Assembly (NCBI GenBank): GCA_025617745.1
Contig: CM046869.1
Coordinates: forward strand, 9,691,168 to 9,755,167
Direction of reading: 5' to 3'
Length of the DNA stretch: 64,000 nt
Source of the DNA: Heliocidaris erythrogramma
Taxonomy: Eukaryota > Echinodermata > Echinoidea > Camarodonta > Echinometridae
Position numbers and translations under genes: made by a program. Positions 21,100 to 34,650 of this stretch are shown in pieces. Below the pieces are notes generated by a model. It saw only the letters and a list, made by a program, of their open reading frames with translations, did not search any database and had not been told where the DNA came from. Position 1 is the stretch's first letter. The number at the start of each line of letters is the position of its first letter.

Positions 21100-22080
21100 G
21101 TTGTTATTAGTTATGCATTAGTTGTAGAAGTGAATGCAAGTAGTAAGTTTGTAGTTTAGGCAGTGTAACATTCACAATATACCCTGATTATAAACACGAT
21201 TTCAAAGGCATCTTTTTCACAATAAATATCACATCAAAATATAATTAAATCTTAGTTTTTGCAAAAGGCATCAAACATTAGTGAGGGTTAGTGAGTCGTA
21301 TTTTCAGACCAATCAATGCATCAACCATATGTCTAAAATGCACAAACTAATCCAAATATTATCAAACCGTTGTCATAATAATGATTTTCTAGTTCTAGTT
21401 TCTGCAAATTCTCATCACCTGTAAAGTGTATGAGGTAATTATTTAATTGTTAATACAGATTTTTATAAAACACACTGTCACTTCCAAACGTCTTGTTTGT
21501 TAAAGAGGCAATGTACAAGTGCACAACATCTTTACTCATTTCATACATTTTGTTGGGAGCTTGAGCAAAATATTCATGAAGATACATACCCAATGTTAAT
21601 AACATTTTTTTGTTAACTTTTTTTTTGATGTGCAAACAGTGCAGTTTTGGTAATTGAACACAACGAACTGTTTAACAATTAACTACAACTGAGTTGTGCT
21701 TTTTGAGACCTGAATTCGTATTAGAAGTGCAAAGATGAGTATAGATTTGAAGTTCATACAGCGTAAGGTTCACATTGCCCTGATTATACACGCACATCCA
21801 AAAGTATTTGGATATTTTACTGAGGAAAACTGCAGAGAAACAACATATGAACACAATATATTTGTTTAGAATTGTTCTTTGAAATAAATACCTCAAAAAG
21901 TTCTGCAATTCTAAGTGCTTATGCAACAAAAATATAGGGCCTATGCATAGGGATGTTGCACCCACAATTTTCCTCAAACTTCAAAGGCTGAAATTCCTTA
22001 GTTGGTCCTGGGACCTGGCCACTGCACGAAATCAGCTCCGCCTCCTTTGGCCTTGAAGTTGAACATTGTATATTTTGTAC
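21100..22080. other. gene-free AT-rich stretch
   Basis: No coding signal. Two short related blocks near 21170 and 21760 (CAATATACCCTGATTATAAACAC and CCCTGATTATACACGCAC) suggest an old duplication. Confidence 0.4.
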
Positions 22081-22290
22081 GGCGCATGAGCCATGATGAT
22101 GGCCTAGCGGCTATAGGACTAGCATAAATTATAGCCAGCTCGCGCCTAGCCTAGCAGCTAGCCTCGCACTTGCTACCTAGCCGCGCCGGCCAGTGGCCTC
22201 GGGCTGGGCACACGCCGTCGCGTCCGCCACATGCACATCACACGCGCGCCGCGGGTCCGGCCGGATATGGATCGGATGTACCGGTATGTA
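22081..22290. promoter_or_regulatory. CpG-rich patch upstream of ACADM
   Basis: About 200 bp of GC- and CpG-rich sequence (CGCGCGCCGCGGG, CCGTCGCGTCCGCC) in an AT-rich region, 1.7 kb before the ACADM start codon. Repeated CCTAGC words at 22095-22185 add local structure. It could be a promoter or an old GC-rich repeat; no conserved core motif decides it. Confidence 0.35.
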
Positions 22291-23099
22291 AAAAATAATA
22301 CGCAATCATATTGCAATATAATACGTACGTTTGATTTGTCAAAAGTTTATCGAGTATATATGGATCGCCAACACAAATTAATTATGTGGAACACAACTCA
22401 CAGAGTATGAATTTCGACGATTTTTCATAAATTTCATACAATTCTTCTTTTTTTCCTTTATATATATATTTTTTAATTTTAAAACCTGATAATTTTTTTT
22501 AAGTATACGCGCGTATACCCGAAAAAGTCCAATTTCTTGTTTACGTATACGGCGTATACAAGCGTATACGCTCCACTACACCGCTGAGCAATATACAAAC
22601 TCAATTTAAATGACATAGTATTTGCATAAATATATGACCCCCACTACATCCGACCGACTGTTCACCCTGTTGGCTGTAGCTATTAGGCCTACTGACTTTT
22701 TTGAATGGATTTGTAAATGTAACAAGTTCAAAATGCCCATATACTGTCATTCTGTTTGAGACAGATGGTACTGATATTAGTGATTGAAAGGAACTTTCGC
22801 CAGCCTGAATGAATGAAGGAATCTAAATACTTCACGCGAGCTAAAAGAAAGAATCTAACTCAATGTGGCCCCTCCCTTCAAAATTCTCCCGCCCAAACTA
22901 GGCCTCACTGTCTGCCATAGGCTACATGTATTTAGCCAACCTAAGGAGGGAAGGAAAAGAAGAACAAAAAGAAAGAAAATATTTTTTTTGTTTCCTTTTC
23001 TAAAATATGATATAGCTTTTGCACAATAATTAGCCGTTAGATGTGAACTTTCAAAATCATACGATCATTAGTCACCCTAGCCCTGCAGGAATACTGTAT

Positions 23100-23600
23100 A
23101 CATCAACCGATAGATCAGTCATTCAGTCAGTGAATCAATCAATATCAATCAATCACTAACGTATCAGTCAGTCATTCAACCATTCAGCTAGTCAGCCAAT
23201 CAACCAGTCAATCAATAAGGTAATAAGTTAATCAACAATAAATCAATCGATTGATTGATCAATATTAGTAATCAATTAATCAACAATTGCTCAAACCGTC
23301 GATCAGTCACTCAACCAGTCCGGCAGTCGGGCAGCTCTGTCAATCCCCTTGGCTAAAAGCCCGTTTTTCTTTACCTAATTTCGTTGGTCAATTAATTGAT
23401 TTATTAATTGATTGATTGTTGATTAACTGATTGCTTGCTTGCTTGGTTGAATCCGACTGATCAATCATTGATTGAGTGATTGACACCTGACTGACAGAGT
23501 CAATTGACCGAATGACTGGCTGACTGAATAACTGATGTATGATGGGTTGACTGTTGATTGATTGATTGATTGATTGATTGAAATTGACAGATTTGACAGA
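23100..23600. repeat. decayed tetranucleotide arrays in inverted orientation
   Basis: From about 23105 to 23320 the + strand is built of TCAN tetramers (CAGTCAGTC, AATCAATC). From about 23385 to 23590 it is built of TGAN tetramers (GATTGATT, GACTGACT), the reverse complement. The arms could pair as a long imperfect hairpin around a ~65-bp spacer. Confidence 0.75.
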
Positions 23601-23986
23601 TTTTTCAAAAGTGTAACGTGTTTTTTTAAATTTACGCACACATAGAACTCATCGATCTCTTGGTGATGAACAGAGATTACGCAATTGCTAGAGCGCCATC
23701 TAAACTTCGACAAGGAACAGTATCTTACATAACGTAAACTTCGTCACATAAAATACTTGCACTTTTACGGTATACCGATTACCGTATGTGCATGTGCATA
23801 TATATGCATATAGGCCTAACGCGCGCTGCACTAGCGCTCCAGATCAGAGCTAAACTCTACCTGGCTGAGACTAGGCGGCCGCGTAATCCAAATCTTTGTC
23901 CCTTTGATTTGCACAAAACTCGTCTCTTCCTGATCTGAATTAAGAGAAGTTGTGGGTTGACATTTAAAGGCAGCATTTCTACAACT

Positions 23987-26900
23987 ATGGCTCTTCGATT
24001 ACTTTCGAGGCAAATACGAGTACCGGTAAGTTTGTAACTTTGGACTTTTCAATTTCACTTCACCAGTTCACGTCGGGACGAGAGGTGGGATGGATTGGAA
24101 GCCGGGGCGGTGCAGTTAGCCTGGCTGGAGTGGCATGAGTGGAAGGCTCTTTGAAGAGTAAGAACAAAAATACTGAAGCTACTCTTCATAGAACTTTTTT
24201 TTTTTTTACTCTTCAAAGTGCCTTTCCAGGCTTGGACTAACATAGGTGCAGTGCCAGTGAATGAAGGCAGTGCAGTGTGGATGATCATGATGATTAAATG
24301 CCCTTGACAATGTCAATGACACTTGACAATGTCAATGACACTTGACAATGTCAATGACACTTGACACTATGACAGAGTTAATTTAAACTTACACTCGGGG
24401 CGACAAAAATGGAAAGTTAATAAAATATGAAATGCACGCGAATGCACGCACTAGCGAATTAATATCGAATATTGTAAATCATAAATGATGGGACATTAAA
24501 ACGACCAGAGATGACCGGAATATCCTAAATTCTAAAATATTGACATGCTTGATTTTTTGTCAGGATTTAATTTTCCTTCCACCGACGCTGGCACACATAT
24601 GATAGGAAGAGCGGATACTAAATTTGAAAAATTGTTTGATGCACTATTCCCAACACAATCCCCAAACAAATTTTACAATTTACATTTAGGCATATACTGA
24701 TAAACATGATAAAAGCGAAACTGGTACCTGACCTCCGAATTTCCCTTGAATAAATTTCTTACCCAAAATTCCTCGTCTGGTACCCGATTCTGATCATTTT
24801 AACCATGAAATTTGCACGTCAGTAGCGAGTCGCTGACAGCCATCTTGGTTATAATCACATGACCCGGAAGTAGTCGGAAGCGTATAGGTTGTAGTAAAGC
24901 AGCGAATTATACTCGGTCAGTCAGTGCGAAGCTTGAGTTCAAACCAGAGTAAGTCCCAAATTTTGGTAATTATCTGTATAATTTTCTCTTTTTTTAATGC
25001 TGTTTTGAAACATGAGAACACTTGCACTATCTATGTGAATTTTTAGAGAAAGGGGATGGCTTATAGGGATGAAAAATCAGATCCCCCTTTTTGGGGGGAT
25101 TTGGCTCGTTAGGTCCTCTAATGTACAGGGAGGGTTGTTGGTTAGCTATCTGTGTAGGAGGAGAAGGTAAAAATTTTTTTAAATGTTAAAGAATCCTCCG
25201 AACAGACGGTTTTCAGCTGTCTAGTCGCATGGATACACACCCAACGTCACACACCCTTCTGTCTACACACGCATGAAAATATTTTAACCACAAAATCTTT
25301 CAAAATTTAAAAATAAATCTCAACTTAATTCAAAGCGTTGATTTGTCCTCGCTTTCTGCATAATCGCAGACTAGAGACAGACGTATCGCAGGTGGTGAAC
25401 GAATGATGGGGCCGCATGCGCTGCATGTTTATGTACGGTTTACGTCATGCACATTATTACCCCGGTCACTGGATTCGGTAATTATGATGCTGCACAGTCC
25501 ACTCAACATTCCAGCTTAGCGAGTATAGCAGCCATTTTACAAGTGCAGAAATCATGCTATTCCAGCCACAATGATGTTTGCATCCTACCATTTAGCACCT
25601 GGGTGGAGCGGAGCAATGTACATAAAATGCTTTGCTCAGCGACCTTTGCATCCCACTTTTTTAAATCCCGGCCACCGCTGTCACCATGCCAATATTGAAA
25701 GAAATACATGTACCAGGCGATATCATAAAGTGAAGCAGAAGTATGTTGAACCTACAGAGGGCGATGTGACATGAATTGTGACATTGCAGTAGATCAGTTC
25801 AGTAGTAGCATCAGTAAAAAGAGAAATCGCTCCAAATATAAACCCAACACTCACAGCCTACCGCCTCATATTTGTCACATTTGAAGACAATACACTACAT
25901 ATTTTGCAGTATTTCACTAATAATAATATTGTCCATTCAAATAGCACAGCTACTATACAAATATACTCTACTGCGTTTTACAAAGTATCACATTATTACC
26001 CCTGCTTTAACCCAGCTGCCATGATAAGGCGCTAAAAGCATTCAAGGAATTACTTTCTACCGCATGCCATTTACTTATGGGTGGAGAGTGACGGATTAAT
26101 GTCTTGCCAAAGGATATCGGTGCTTTGGTGGGACTTGAACCACAAACCATGTAATGCACAGTCCTGCGATGTATCCACTAGACCACTACACCTCTACGGA
26201 CCACAACACCTCTATTTTTATCAGTACAAATTTTTTGTTTAGTATTTATCTTTGGAGGGTACCAGCTTAGTCTTTCCTATTTTTCATTGAGCTTCTCTCA
26301 TCCTTATTATCTTTCTGTTTATGTTGTAGGGAATCAGTGTGTGTGGAACTAGGGCGCGTTCTACAGTTAGTAGTCCAGCAGAAGCTGCAGCAAAAGCACA
26401 GTCATCTGGTTTGTCATTTGGTAAGTATCAATGAATATTACCTATACAGGGCGTTTTTAGCTGCAAAATAAAGCTGTATTTTACACGCTACCCCGAATCC
26501 GTCAGCGGAGCTGGCAATATTTGCCATATTGTCCTCTTGCAAATATATGGCAAATATTGCCCTCATCGGGTTTCCCCATAGACATTTACTAAAAAAGAGG
26601 GCAACATTTTGCCATATTCCACCCTTTTTTGTCAGTGCGCTTTTAATAAAAATGCATACGCAGTATTGTTTACGTGTTAAATAAAGCGTACAAAGGTTTA
26701 AACAATGTGTATGCATGGTAACAATTTACATCAGTTCCATGGCCTAGATTTCATATCTGTATGAATAATCTGAAATCAGAAGGACTGACAGGCAAACAGA
26801 TGTGTTTGTAATTGCTACAAAATAGACATATAGATGATATATAGTAGAGGTAATAATAATATTGACTGGCTCTATATTCGGTGAATATAAAAAATATTGC

Positions 26901-28502
26901 CCTTGTCTTCGGGGCAATATGATTGTGTTGCGGGCTATAAATTCTGATATCCTCCTCAAGTCAGTATTATATAAATATTAAACTTGGTCCTACTAACAGC
27001 AGAAAGGAGCTGAAAGAAGGCAGAGAAGAGTTAAGGGCCACCAAGCTGGCAAAAATCTCAGAGCAGCTGAGATGCAATCATAGGCTCCCTCAATTTTTCT
27101 ATTAAGCCAAAAAAACTTAAGCAAAGTCAGACCTACCAAGTCTCCCGCATTAGGCGTGGCAATCACGCATCAAGGCTCTTACTCATGCCCAAAAATCCCT
27201 ATCTCGCGCCTGGCCTCACAGCCTATCTCCATATATATTATACATACCGCACGGCCAGCGCATGGTTCCTGGCGCTGATGCGCGGAAAATCTCACGCATT
27301 GCTGGTCTTTGACCTTGGTGTCTCTGTAAAGTCTTGTACATTTATTAAGTACAAGACTTTGAAATAAGGAGCTTTTCAAAATCAGGTTTAAAAAAAACAT
27401 GTGAAGACCCAGGATTGTCACATCTCTCCAATTTTCTGCTTGAGTACAATAGATTTTCAAATGCAGTTGATTTCTATCAAGATCTATCTTTTTAATTAAT
27501 GTTAAATGATGATTACTATAGTGGTGGAAAGGTTTAGCCATTAAACATGTCTATGTGCAGGGTAAGGAAAGAAGCTGCATGTGGGTTGATGATAAAGCAA
27601 TTTCCTTAATATTTCCTGCGCAAACGAATAAGATTATGATTTTAAGCAATCTGCATTTTGCGTTCCAGACTAGTCTTTCCGTGCATGTGATTTTCTGCAT
27701 GATTAAGTAATTTAAAAAAAATAATTTTGATGATTCCAAAACCTCAAAGCAGCGGTCAACTTTCCCATTTGCTCCAACACACAAAATGACTAAAATGTAA
27801 ATTTTTCAAAATGTATAACGTAGTAGGATCTTTTTCTTTTTGGAGGACCTATAACAATATACTATCTCCAATATATTTTGAGTACTGCCCCAAGGGAAAA
27901 TGCACTTAGGGTAGAACTGGAATTTAATGGTATATGTATTTTGGTGTAGAACAAATGGAGAGTTGACCTTGAGTATGTCACAATCGATTCACCAAATTGC
28001 CAGTTTGAGATTCGCATAGATGTAGTGATCTAATTTTTTAAACATTCATGACTTTCTTATTCTTTGTCCGATTTCTTTCAAACTTTCACCATCTTGTTTC
28101 TCTCTTTTTTTTCTTATTTCAAATGAATCAGCTATTCACAAAGGTTGGATTGCCCTTTAAGGAAAGCTTATGATACAGATCATCGAAATGCTGTTTGCAG
28201 AACCTACATGTAATTACCTGTATACTCTCTTCCAAACATTAACAGCTCTGTCTGAGGAGCAGCTGCAGTACCAGGACCTTGCTAAAAAGTTTGTTGCGGA
28301 AGAGATCATTCCGAAGGCTGCGGAGCATGACAAAAGTGGAGAGGTAATGTTTTATGATCTGCAATATGGCACTTCTTCTTACTCATAGTGCGACAACTGC
28401 TCTTCAGATCATTTTGTACCATAATGTGCTCACCCCCCCCCCCCCCAATCTGCCTGTCTCTCTCTCTCCCCCACCCTCTCTCATATTCTCTCCAACACAT
28501 AT

Positions 28503-28547
<45 letters not shown>

Positions 28548-31500
28548 TGTACATCCATTCTCTCTTATTCTCTCACTTTTCTGCTCTTTGTCATCCCACT
28601 TTCAAAACCACTTTCAAAACCACTACCAGTTTTAGTTTCCTCTTCCTGTAATTCAAGGCCAATAAAGAATTCATGTAAAAAAATCATTCTGGTTTACATT
28701 TACACAAGGTACGGAATCCGATATATCCGAAGTCCTTGTGAATGTTAACATTGACTTTCCCTTTATTTTGAAGTTCAGGGAACCCTCCCTATTGGAAATC
28801 TTCTGCCTTCGCTTTCCTCTTGACCTTGTGACCTTACAGGAAGCAATAGGAAGCAACTCCAGGGTCTGGTTTCTAGAAAGTGACCTCAACTATGAGCACT
28901 TTTGAATTATGGTGAATTAAAGTCGGGTCTATTGTTATAGATGGTGTTAGCTTTTTTTTTCATACAGATTTTTTACATTTTGATCTCATATAGGGGTCAT
29001 TCCATGGGGTCGGGTCAAAAATTATGACGATGTCCATATAACGGTGGTAAAAGATTTTCTATTTCACATGGAAGATTTTTATGCAATGAATATGTATTAG
29101 TGCCCTGCCAGAATCATTCCTGTTTCAGTTGGTACTCTTTCAAAGCTTTCCTTGATATGCATTCCTTGATATGCATTTTTTTTTTTACCGGCGTTACATG
29201 GACATCACATTTATATAATATTATATACAATTTTGGTCTGCAATAACGATTCACCACGAAGCTAGTGTACTTCTCGACATAAATGGCAATGCTCTTTATG
29301 CTGAACTTAATTTTAGAAAACGTTGCTACGGTTGAGACATTTTACATGAAAGCTCTTTATTGGTCTACTTTAATACAAAGTGAGATATCCTCACTGCAAT
29401 TTCAGCAGTTTTTTATCATTTTCAAAATCATATTTTAAAATAATTTTTCTTTAAAGTGTTACTTTCCAGAGGTCCTGTAGAGCTGGAGCTTTCCAGAGCA
29501 AAATTACATTCCACTTCTGTGACTGTGTATTTCGTTCGTTCTTAATGAAGAAGCTTGTAGAAATTTTGCACATTGACATTGTCAACTTATCAAGAGAATT
29601 GAAAGTGGAATATACCCCTTTCATTGGTACAATTTACAAAATGTATCGAAACTACATTTAAGTAGTACATAGTAAGCCGGAGTCATCGATTTTGTCAACC
29701 GGGATCGACGGCTTTGCTCCGGACGAACACCCGTGCACCGACAAATTGATGGTGAAATCAAGGCGTGCAGGTAAAAAACATGTACAGCACTGCAATGCAT
29801 ATCACATGCACTGCATCTCAACTCGCTGCACTCGACTCGACGCACTCGACTCGACGCAAGACATGGCCAGCGGCCGGATTGTTGAATGCCAGTCATGTCC
29901 CCTTGCCTCCCAGCTGGCAGAAGACGAGGGTGCACTCGATTTCCTTGCTTTATTGATGTATTACCTACAAATTCACAAAAGTTAACAAAAGACCATGTAA
30001 GAAGTGTCTTGAAAACATGATAATAATTGTGTAAGACAGTAAGACTAAGAGCAAAGGATTTGTGTACTTATCTGTGTATTATATCATTTTCATAAATTTC
30101 ATTGATGCACCGGTTTCACCAATACAGCACCGGGGCTTGATAGCCTCGATCGAGGACCGGTTTACAAATCAATTTGACTCGGGCTTAGTTCATAGACGTA
30201 CACAAGTCATTTTTCATGTGTATGTGTGTAGTCTTTTTTGGGGTGTTTTTTTAATCATGCATACTATATATATTACCTTTAAACAGCTCCATGAAAGGAA
30301 ATAAAACAAAAACTATGTGATAAAGTACACGTACTAGATTGCATGTACATGTACGTGTATAATATCTACTAAATATCAAATTTGTTTGAAGAGAAGGAGT
30401 GCAAATTGGTTGAAAGCAGTCTTGCTGCCTTTGACTTTGCCCGAGATGAAGTGTTTACGTACATGTTCATATCTCACAAGGCAATGAACAATGTGCTGTG
30501 ATATATTTAGAACTGATTAACATTAAAAGTGTACCGATCACCTAAAAAAATTGTATACCGTTAGAATGTATAAAACCAACCTTAAAACACTTTACCTGGC
30601 CTTCTATGTGTTACGGTTAACCCTCTCGTTACCACAAGACTAAAATACTATTCACTTTGTACATACTGTTGTTGACTTTGGTCCTGACGGGGTTAAGGAG
30701 TATTACGGAAAGAAAGGAAAACAAACCCCAACGGCCCAACCCCGCGAGTGTACACTGGTACGTCAACTAGTCTCCTCACAAGTCGCTGTATCGTTTATTG
30801 GGAGTGTATTTCAACTTGCAATATCTCTTTATAGAAGCAACATTTGAAATTCATATTTTAATAAATATATCGACGTAGAACCCCTAATGTACCGAGCAAA
30901 ATTTTTTTTTGGCGATAGACTGATACCTCACTTGAAAAATGAACATTGTACTGTGCTATATTAGGAAGCGATTAAAATCATGCGATTACATTCGATTTAT
31001 AAATATATCTCACTTGAAAATGAACATTGTGCTGTGATATATCTATAACTGATTGACATTGTATAAGGTTATTTATAGTACTAGATTCATATCGCAGACC
31101 TCTCAGTTGAAAATTAACATTGTGCTGGGATATATTTAGAACTGATGCCACGTTATCTATCGTTTCATGTTCTAGATCAACTTTAACCTTTTAATATAGA
31201 GATGTTATAATTTTTAAGGAGATATAAGGAGGAACTTGAACTGTTCACCCAAATGAAACAATGCAATTCACAAGATAAAAATCTTTAAAATGAGGTCGCA
31301 ACTTTCTCAGTGTTTCAAGAGGAGAGGTTAATTTTGTCTTTCTTCTAACGAAAAGTTCAATCCTAGGGAAAGAAGCCAGGAATTTACAAGTTGCATACAA
31401 AGCACATTCATGACGAGTTCTAATCTTCAAAATTTACTAATATTTCAGAATAAAGAATTGCATTTACATACATGTGCTTTCGATGTCCACTCATGATATA

Positions 31501-34500
31501 GTTTCCTGTGCGAAATGCTAATTAAATTTGTAAATAAATCATACAAAATAAATGAATTATTAAATTCCAATGCAATATTCTGCCCAATATTCTAAGAAAT
31601 ATTTTTTTGTAAAACAAATTACCACACTCAAACGGAATGGTTCAAGGCCCTCTCCGTTTTATAACATTGTGGCCTTGTGGGCTTCAAAAAATATCTAATT
31701 TTTGGTGTGGTTTCTAATGTAACCTGAGCACTTTGTCATGTAAGTTATAAAATAAACAGAAAAGTATCTAAATTTGATGTAATTGTAATGCTATTTAAGC
31801 ACATTAATAAATTAGTTACTGGTGTATAATGTGGAAGAAACATACATTTTCAGGAGACTGTTAGATTTTGCACAGAGTACGTTATAGGAGCTTCACGAAT
31901 GCCTGAAGTAAATTTGGATTCTTGTACATGCCTGCCCGGGTTAGAAAGATCCCAGATAGCGAAAAGATGAATTTCAATTTGTTGATGCATTCCTTTAATA
32001 AAAATCACTGGTTTTCTGTGCCTCTATATTACATTGTAGGGGTAACCTCGCTAGGACCACTTATTCATAAGGACTGCTATCCATAACATGTGACTAAATG
32101 AATAGCATTTTTTTATGAATAGCGGTCCTTCTAAATAGCGAGCAAACCATAGACAAATTACCTCGCTATTCATAAGGACCTCCATTCAGAACGACCCTAT
32201 ATTTCTACATGTACCTTACAGCAGGTTTCAGAAAATAAAAACCATGTGTAGATTTTCCCCAACAAGGGTACCGACAAGGTTTATCAACCAGTCAATGCCT
32301 ACTTGTACTTTCAATCTCCAAAGTTGTATTGGTCCTCCCAAACCACCTCCCTGCAATGTCATAAAGCCATATTTCAATCAATATGGACCAATAAATGTGT
32401 CCAAAAAAATGCATATTTTCAACCTGCCAATTTGCTTTGATCCTCTCAGATCACCCCATGGGATTCGGTAAATCCATATTTCTGTCAATTTGAAATACCG
32501 GGTATTTTCTGCCGAGAAGCCTGCCTAACAGTCAACTGGACTGGTAACAGTTACTCTAGTTGTGTTCCAGTGTAAAAACTACTTTTCTGTTCATGTAGAG
32601 TTGATAACCTGTCTGATTGCACCTTAAGTGTGACCATGACCTTCAGTGTCTACCGATTACAGCCAAGTGTTTAGTGTTTGAGATAGAGCCTCAAATATAC
32701 TTGTAGATAAGAGGATTTCTGATATGAAATCCAAACATATTTAACAAAATTAACTAGATTGCAAATATAGCTGGAGCGTAATCTTTACCACAAACACCCA
32801 CCACAGAAGAAATTTTGTATTTAATTTTTTTCATGGTGAATTACAGTCATCCGTTTATAGATTTCTTGCTGTTATCAATAGAAATACCAATGTCAGTCGG
32901 ACCTGTATTCTGACAGTTGACGAAATAACGTGGACTAATCGGAGGTCAATGCAATGGGAAGAAGCATAAACGAATAAGGATATAATTCCAATACATGAAG
33001 GAATGAAAAATGATGCATTTTTCCTTTTTTCAAGCTACATGTATCTTTGTTAAAGATCAAGTTGCATTCTGGTCATGAGATTCTATTGTGAAAGAAACTG
33101 TCATGTAGATTATATAGCATGTAAGAATTGGTGTATAATGCACTGCACACAGTATTGTGTATATGGGACTACACAGAAATGTTTGGCCCAAACATTTCAA
33201 CTTGTTTCTTGTCATATTTTGAATGTGAGAGAATTTGAAGAGCAATCCTTTTCAGGGGACACATCTACTATGATAATCTTTCAAACTAACATAAAAAGAA
33301 TGAGAAAGCTCACAAATTATTTTTTACCTTTCCCAGAACTCAAGCTTCCCTTTAAAAAGGATACTGTTATGAAAGCAGATGATTTCTGAATATGTCCTGG
33401 GGAGCGTTCCATCAAGCGTTTTGTCGGTGATTTTTACCGACAACTGTTATAAGCTACCGAAATCCTTGCATCTGATTGGCTGACAGCAAATTTGTCGGTA
33501 AAAATCACTGACAAAACACTTGATGAAATGCTCCCCTGGATTGTATGAACAAAAAAACATTTGTCGTGATATCCTGTTAAGACAACTGTAAAATGACTTT
33601 CATAGAAAACAACATACCATGGACTGCAAAGGGGTATCAGAGTCAATGTTGTGTATTCTTAACCCCTACCATGTCGTGGGCGGCAAATCGCGCCACAAAA
33701 TGTGAGTGTTGAACATTTTGTTTAGGCTCAGGATGGCTTGAAAATTTTCCTCATACAGAAACCTGTGCCTCCAATATGTTTATTCCTAGATGCAATAAAT
33801 CTTTGCCCAGTTGCTCAAGAAAAAAACTCATTGAACGTTAATATTCAACTCATGAAAGTTCATTTTTGACAATTGCTCAAAAATCTGGTGGCATGGAAGG
33901 GGTTAAGGACATTGGAATACATGTATTATACTACATGTACATCTACATTTATGTACCTGTTGATGGTTCAGAAAAAATGTCTGTTATTGTATTTGTTTAA
34001 AGTGGCCTTATTGATACGGGAAGAGGAAATTAATAATACCAGGGTGGTTTTGAACAGGGAAATGGGGAGGGAGAGAGGAGGGAGAGAGAGAGAGAGAGAA
34101 GGAAGGAGAGAGGAGAGAGAGAGAGAGAGAAGAGGAAAGGGTGAGAGAGGAGATGATAGGGTAAGAGGAAAGGATAGGAAAGGGCGAGGGAGGGGGAGGG
34201 GGGAGAGGAGGGAGGGTCACTCTATAATAAGCAAACTATCAAGATGAATTACTGGCTTAAATTAAGCAGGTTAAACTTTATGAATGCTTGACATTATTGA
34301 ACTTCAGCAAAAGTGATGAATTCATAATCTTTCTCTTGTTTAAATACTTTTTTTTTCAGTACCCGTGGGAAATCATCAAGAAAGCATGGGGGCTTGGACT
34401 GATGAACACGCACGTCCCACAAGACATTGGTGAGTGGTACCAACACTCAATTTTATTTCATTTGTCAGCAGACAACTGACTGATTATGTCTGAGTACACA

Positions 34501-34614
34501 TTTCAAGTACATGTAGCATTGTGACTAATTTGCACTGAAATGCACAAATGTGGAATGTTATTTCTTATTTGTTTTGATTTGATTTAATTTGTTTCCACAA
34601 TTGGTTTACATAAT

Positions 34615-34650
<36 letters not shown>

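Noticed and set aside
20054..21159. Several frames across 20.0-21.2 kb as genes
   Set aside because: They follow the ~180-bp tandem period and contain no conserved domain.
26130..26205. tRNA gene on the minus strand
   Set aside because: A and B boxes are present but no regular cloverleaf or anticodon stem; the sequence continues into a SINE body.
34008..34247. Arg/Glu-rich or Pro/Ser-rich proteins
   Set aside because: Translation of a GA-rich simple repeat in an ACADM intron.
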